Assembly: GCA_003599345.1 (NCBI GenBank)
Contig: QZJP01000022.1
Span: 1 to 33,452 of the forward strand
Source of the DNA: Bacillota bacterium
Lineage (GTDB): Bacteria; Bacillota; Sulfobacillia; UBA995; UBA9673
DNA: 33,452 nucleotides
Direction of reading: 5' to 3'
The translations under genes were made by a program, and so were the position numbers. Positions within the stretch are counted from its first letter, which is position 1. Each line of letters starts with the position of its first letter. Of the stretch, positions 31,067-33,452 are shown piece by piece. The notes under the pieces were generated by a model. That model saw only the letters and a program-made list of their open reading frames with translations, did not search any database and was not told the DNA's origin.

Positions 31067-31954
31067 GTGGAGAGGACAACCGTCGTCACTGACAGCGTCG
31101 CAACTGTCCCTGAAACGCTGTGCCGGGACCTGGGCATCCTCGTGGTCCCGTTGACCATCGAGCTTGACGGCGTCGTCTACCGCGACGGCGTCGACCTCGC
31201 GCCGGACGACTTCTACGCGAGGATGAGGACGTCCAAGCTTCCTCCTCGGACGTCGCAACCTTCTCTAGGCGCCTGGCTCGAGAAGTTCAACGAGGCGGCG
31301 GCAGAGGCCGACCGTATCCTCTGCTTGACCCTGAGCGCCAAGCTCAGCGGAACCTACTCCTCGGCCGTACAGGCAGCGACAATCTACAGTGAGGAATCCC
31401 CTCCCGGCCGGTTCCGCCCTCCCCTTCACGTCATCGACACGGGCCTTGGCACCGTGGCCGAGGGCTGGGTGGTTATCGAGGCGGCACGGGCCGCCCGTTC
31501 CGGCGCTCCGTTCGAGGACGTCCTCGCCCGGGCCAGGGCCGTGATGGCCAGAGCCAAGATACTCGTGGCCGTCGACACCATGGAGTACCTGGCTAGAAGC
31601 GGGCACGTACCCAGGCTTGTGGCCTCCACCACCGGACTGCTTGGCCTCAAGCCCCTCATCAAGTTCCGCGACGGCGACGCCGTCTCGGCGGGCGTGGCCG
31701 CAAGTGTCGAACACGCGTACGACGTGATGCTGCGGCGGCTTAGCGAAGAGCGCCGGCGGGTCGAATCGGAGGCGAGGAGAAGGGCTCGCCTGCACGTGGG
31801 CGTCATGCACGCCGGAGCACCCGTGCGGGGCGCCGAGCTTGCCGAGCTCGTCCGGAGACTCGAGCCCGACGAGCTGCTCATGACCGGCTTCACTCCCGTC
31901 ATGGGAGCTCACGCGGGCCCGGGGTTGTTCGGCGTGGGCTACTTCGCTGAGTAG
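31067..31954 (+). CDS. degV: DegV family fatty-acid-binding protein
   Basis: A 295-residue DegV-type protein, normal length. Typical signatures are TDSVATVPETLCRDLGILVVPLTIELDG, LCLTLSAKLSGTYSSAVQAA, DTMEYLARSGHVPRLVASTTGLLGLKPLIKFRDG and the C-terminal GFTPVMGAHAGPGLFGVGYF. The family binds a fatty acid and includes the FakB subunits that present it to the kinase FakA; no FakA is seen here. The start is GTG at 31067 with GAGAGG 9 nt upstream. Transcribed divergently from the BMC directon, so it may simply share the control region without a functional link. Confidence 0.93.
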   Translation: MERTTVVTDSVATVPETLCRDLGILVVPLTIELDGVVYRDGVDLAPDDFYARMRTSKLPPRTSQPSLGAWLEKFNEAAAEADRILCLTLSAKLSGTYSSAVQAATIYSEESPPGRFRPPLHVIDTGLGTVAEGWVVIEAARAARSGAPFEDVLARARAVMARAKILVAVDTMEYLARSGHVPRLVASTTGLLGLKPLIKFRDGDAVSAGVAASVEHAYDVMLRRLSEERRRVESEARRRARLHVGVMHAGAPVRGAELAELVRRLEPDELLMTGFTPVMGAHAGPGLFGVGYFAE

Positions 31955-32275
31955 GGGGCCCGGGCCTCGCGACTTATCCTTGTGATAGGCGAGAATCCCG
32001 GCCTTGGGAAACAGGAAGACTCCCATCAGCGTAGTAGTTTATAGAAAGCGTCCGGTACTGCCGCTCCCACGTGGAGGCGGGACCAGTGACGATGACTCGG
32101 TTGCCGGAAGACACTTTCTTGGGTAGTCAAGCTGGAGGACCGGCCAGCGTGAGGCCCTGGGGCCCACGCTGGTTTGCTGTCTTCCGGCGGCGTCGGTGGA
32201 GATGGGGTGACAACCCGGGGAGGCGTGGTTAGACAGGAGAAAGACAAGCGGCACACGGGAGAGGAGGGGAGATGA
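31955..32275. other. Gene-free structured region between degV and the small membrane protein gene
   Basis: This 321-bp stretch has no believable ORF. Just after degV, CTCGC...GCGAG with inner TATC/GATA (about 31966-31993) could be a weak terminator without a T-run. At 32061-32080, CCGCTCC pairs with GGAGGCGG around CACGT with one bulge. The large nested inverted repeat at 32103-32188 is listed separately. The stretch ends in a purine-rich ribosome binding site (GGAGGGGAG) for the next gene. Confidence 0.5.
32103..32188. ncRNA. Nested inverted repeat, possible structured leader RNA
   Basis: A perfect 11-bp outer pair GCCGGAAGACA (32103-32113) / TGTCTTCCGGC (32178-32188) encloses an inner hairpin: CCAGCGTG (32144-32151) / CACGCTGG (32165-32172), extended by GGCC/GGCC after a bulged A with loop CTGG. 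The element lies about 90 nt upstream of the small membrane protein gene. I do not recognise a known riboswitch class. It could be a leader RNA, a small RNA or a remnant of a small inverted-repeat element. Confidence 0.4.
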
Positions 32276-32527
32276 ATGTCGCAACCGGCCGTTCTCAAGA
32301 CCAAGCTCAAGGCGGAGGAACGCGAGATCCAACTAGCCGGCCGCCCGGCAGTCCGGAAACAGATGCCGACGTGGGAGCTACTCGCCGGGCTGACCCTTCT
32401 CGTTCTGGGCCTGGCCTTCTTCGCCCGGGCGTTCACCGGCTCGATACGTTTCGTCCTGCTGACGGCTTGGATGGTCGGTGCCGGTGTAGTGCTCGCGTTT
32501 AAGACCAATTTCGCATGCCCAAGATAG
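32276..32527 (+). CDS. Small hypothetical membrane protein
   Basis: An 83-residue protein I do not recognise. It has a charged N-terminal third (LKTKLKAEEREIQLAGRPAVRKQ) and two membrane helices, about 33-53 (WELLAGLTLLVLGLAFFARAF) and 57-75 (IRFVLLTAWMVGAGVVLAF). The ATG at 32276 follows GGAGGGGAG closely, which supports it as real over the overlapping frame starting at 32272. A small hairpin (CTTTGT/ACAAAG) follows the stop. No function is assigned. Confidence 0.6.
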   Translation: MSQPAVLKTKLKAEEREIQLAGRPAVRKQMPTWELLAGLTLLVLGLAFFARAFTGSIRFVLLTAWMVGAGVVLAFKTNFACPR

Positions 32528-32529
32528 TT

Positions 32530-32544
32530 CTTTGTTTCACAAAG
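32530..32544 (+). terminator. Weak hairpin after the small membrane protein gene
   Basis: CTTTGT and ACAAAG pair around a 3-nt loop three bases after the stop codon. No T-run follows, so it may be only a partial terminator or chance. Confidence 0.25.
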
Positions 32545-32628
32545 TACATAGACAGCCGTGCGACTGTACGTAGAGATGTCCACGGGGGTCTTACGCGGGC
32601 GTGCGATATGACGATTAGGTAAGCTATA

Positions 32629-32653
32629 GGGGCCTCGGTTTACGATCGGCCCC
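32629..32653. terminator. Inverted repeat between convergent genes
   Basis: GGGGCC pairs with GGCCCC around a 13-nt loop that itself contains TCG/CGA. It sits between the convergent small membrane protein gene and the M28 peptidase gene, where a bidirectional terminator would be expected. It lacks a T-run on either side. Confidence 0.35.
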
Positions 32654-32690
32654 GGTCACCTCATATTTCCCCGCCATGCCGGCCCGTACC

Positions 32691-33452
32691 TCAGCCCTGG
32701 CTCCGGTCCAGCCGTTCCAGAATGGCCCGGACGAACCGGTACGCCGAGTCCATGGCCCCTCCAGGCAACGAGTCCATCTTATCCACCGTGTCGGTAGGCA
32801 GGTGCCAATAGGGAGCCCGGCCTCTCTCATCCAGGCATATGATGGTGATTGCGGGCACGCCGGCGAGAATGGCGTCGGACATCTCCGTCACGCCCCCCGC
32901 TAACCCCCCGGGGCGGGCACCCCACTGGGGGTGCTCGGCGGCGACCTCCCCGGCGAGTCTCCGGAGGCCGGGGGCGCTCCACAGCGGGATGACGAACCCC
33001 TCCTTGGTCCCCCACGCCGGTCGCCCACAACCCAACATCTCAAAGACCACCGCTCTCGGCTCGCGCATCTCCGAACGGTGACGAGCGAAGAACGCTTTGG
33101 CCCCCTCGTGCAAGGCTTCCTCGGAACCCGAGCACAGGCACCAGACCCTGGACTTGACGAGGGGTTTCGCCGCCAAGTCCTCCGCCAGCGTGAGGACGAG
33201 CCCGGCCCCGGTGGCGTTGTCGTTGGCTCCGGGGGTCGGCGGCGTCAGCTCCGCCTGTAGGGTGAGCAGGACCAGAAGGAAGGCCATGGCCGCCGAGGCT
33301 CCGGAGGCCGCCCAGGCCCAGGGCCACCCAAAGACCATTCCGCCCGCGTAGAGCACGACCTGACCCAGGAACGCCGCGAAGGCCGCGGTCGAGAAGAGGC
33401 GGTAGGCCTTCATCCATCCCGGCGTGCTGAAGATGATGGGGGTGCGCTGCGA
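32691..33452 (-). CDS. Membrane-anchored M28-family metallopeptidase, N-terminus outside the window
   Basis: The frame is open to the right edge (SQRTPIIFSTPGWMKAYRLF...), so the ATG at 33413 used by the ORF track is probably internal. M28 zinc aminopeptidase features are PGANDNATGAGLVLTLAEDL (bridging Asp), GSEEALHEGAKAF (catalytic and metal Glu pair), VTEMSDAILAGVPAITI (metal Asp) and YWHLPTDTVDKMDSL (metal His). The first HxD pair must lie upstream. Two membrane helices (AAFAAFLGQVVLYAGGMVFGW and WAASGASAAMAFLLVLLTL) come just before PGANDN, so they appear inserted within or just after the first part of the catalytic domain. It shows no link to the BMC locus. Confidence 0.8.
   Translation of the reverse strand, partial: SQRTPIIFSTPGWMKAYRLFSTAAFAAFLGQVVLYAGGMVFGWPWAWAASGASAAMAFLLVLLTLQAELTPPTPGANDNATGAGLVLTLAEDLAAKPLVKSRVWCLCSGSEEALHEGAKAFFARHRSEMREPRAVVFEMLGCGRPAWGTKEGFVIPLWSAPGLRRLAGEVAAEHPQWGARPGGLAGGVTEMSDAILAGVPAITIICLDERGRAPYWHLPTDTVDKMDSLPGGAMDSAYRFVRAILERLDRSQG

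Noticed and set aside
31265-32026. 253-aa minus-strand ORF opposite degV
   Set aside because: It is a His/Gly/Pro-rich antisense shadow; DegV motifs are clear on the plus strand.
1-33452. tRNA, rRNA, CRISPR array, insertion sequence or prophage genes
   Set aside because: None were recognised on either strand; repeats found are short and local, and no transposase or integrase frame is present.

Overview
The window is high-GC DNA, densely coded and free of mobile elements. The gene set suggests a strictly anaerobic bacterium, most likely a high-GC Bacillota-type (Clostridia/Limnochordia/Symbiobacteria-like) organism. Markers for this are 2-oxoacid:ferredoxin oxidoreductase, ADP-forming acyl-CoA synthetase, a tungsten-type aldehyde:ferredoxin oxidoreductase, an ECF transporter, DegV and a YesM/YesN-type two-component pair. 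The taxonomic guess is inference only.

Almost everything from about 30.8 kb down to base 1 is one minus-strand directon of 25 genes, mostly with ATGA/GTGA overlaps or gaps under 100 nt. In transcription order it has five blocks. (1) Energy module: fused gamma/delta, alpha and beta subunits of a 2-oxoacid:ferredoxin oxidoreductase, then alpha and beta subunits of an ADP-forming acyl-CoA synthetase (30790-25520). (2) A bacterial microcompartment (BMC) module: one hexamer protein (BMC-H), a class V PLP enzyme, one pentamer protein (BMC-P/EutN), one tandem-domain trimer protein (BMC-T) and a dihydropyrimidinase/hydantoinase-like cyclic amidohydrolase (25500-21175). The two enzymes share a ~46-residue N-terminal domain, a good candidate for a shell-targeting or co-assembly tag. 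(3) A two-component system: a cupin-PocR-histidine kinase and an AraC-type response regulator (21106-17835). (4) An ECF importer (fused A1-A2 ATPase, T protein, and a separately encoded S protein at 2404-2985) flanking four HyuB and two HyuA proteins plus an Asp/Glu/hydantoin racemase. (5) A MoaD/ThiS-like protein missing from the ORF track, a four-cluster ferredoxin and an aldehyde:ferredoxin oxidoreductase cut by the left window edge.

A coherent reading is that a cyclic ureide/amide (hydantoin, dihydropyrimidine or related compound) is imported by the ECF system. It is then racemised and opened by ATP-dependent HyuAB and/or the cyclic amidohydrolase, and the resulting amino acid goes to a 2-oxo acid through the PLP enzyme. 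The 2-oxo acid is oxidised to acyl-CoA with reduced ferredoxin, and ATP is recovered by the ADP-forming synthetase. The aldehyde oxidoreductase would handle aldehyde or excess reductant. No N-carbamoyl-amino-acid hydrolase is visible, and the substrate is not determined by the sequence. The locus lacks the aldehyde dehydrogenase, alcohol dehydrogenase and phosphotransacylase of classical metabolosomes.

To the right, a divergent intergenic region with two sets of direct repeats separates this directon from a plus-strand degV. Next come a 321-bp gene-free stretch with strong inverted repeats, a small two-helix membrane protein, and a minus-strand M28 metallopeptidase cut by the right window edge. 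I saw no tRNA, rRNA, CRISPR array or insertion sequence.
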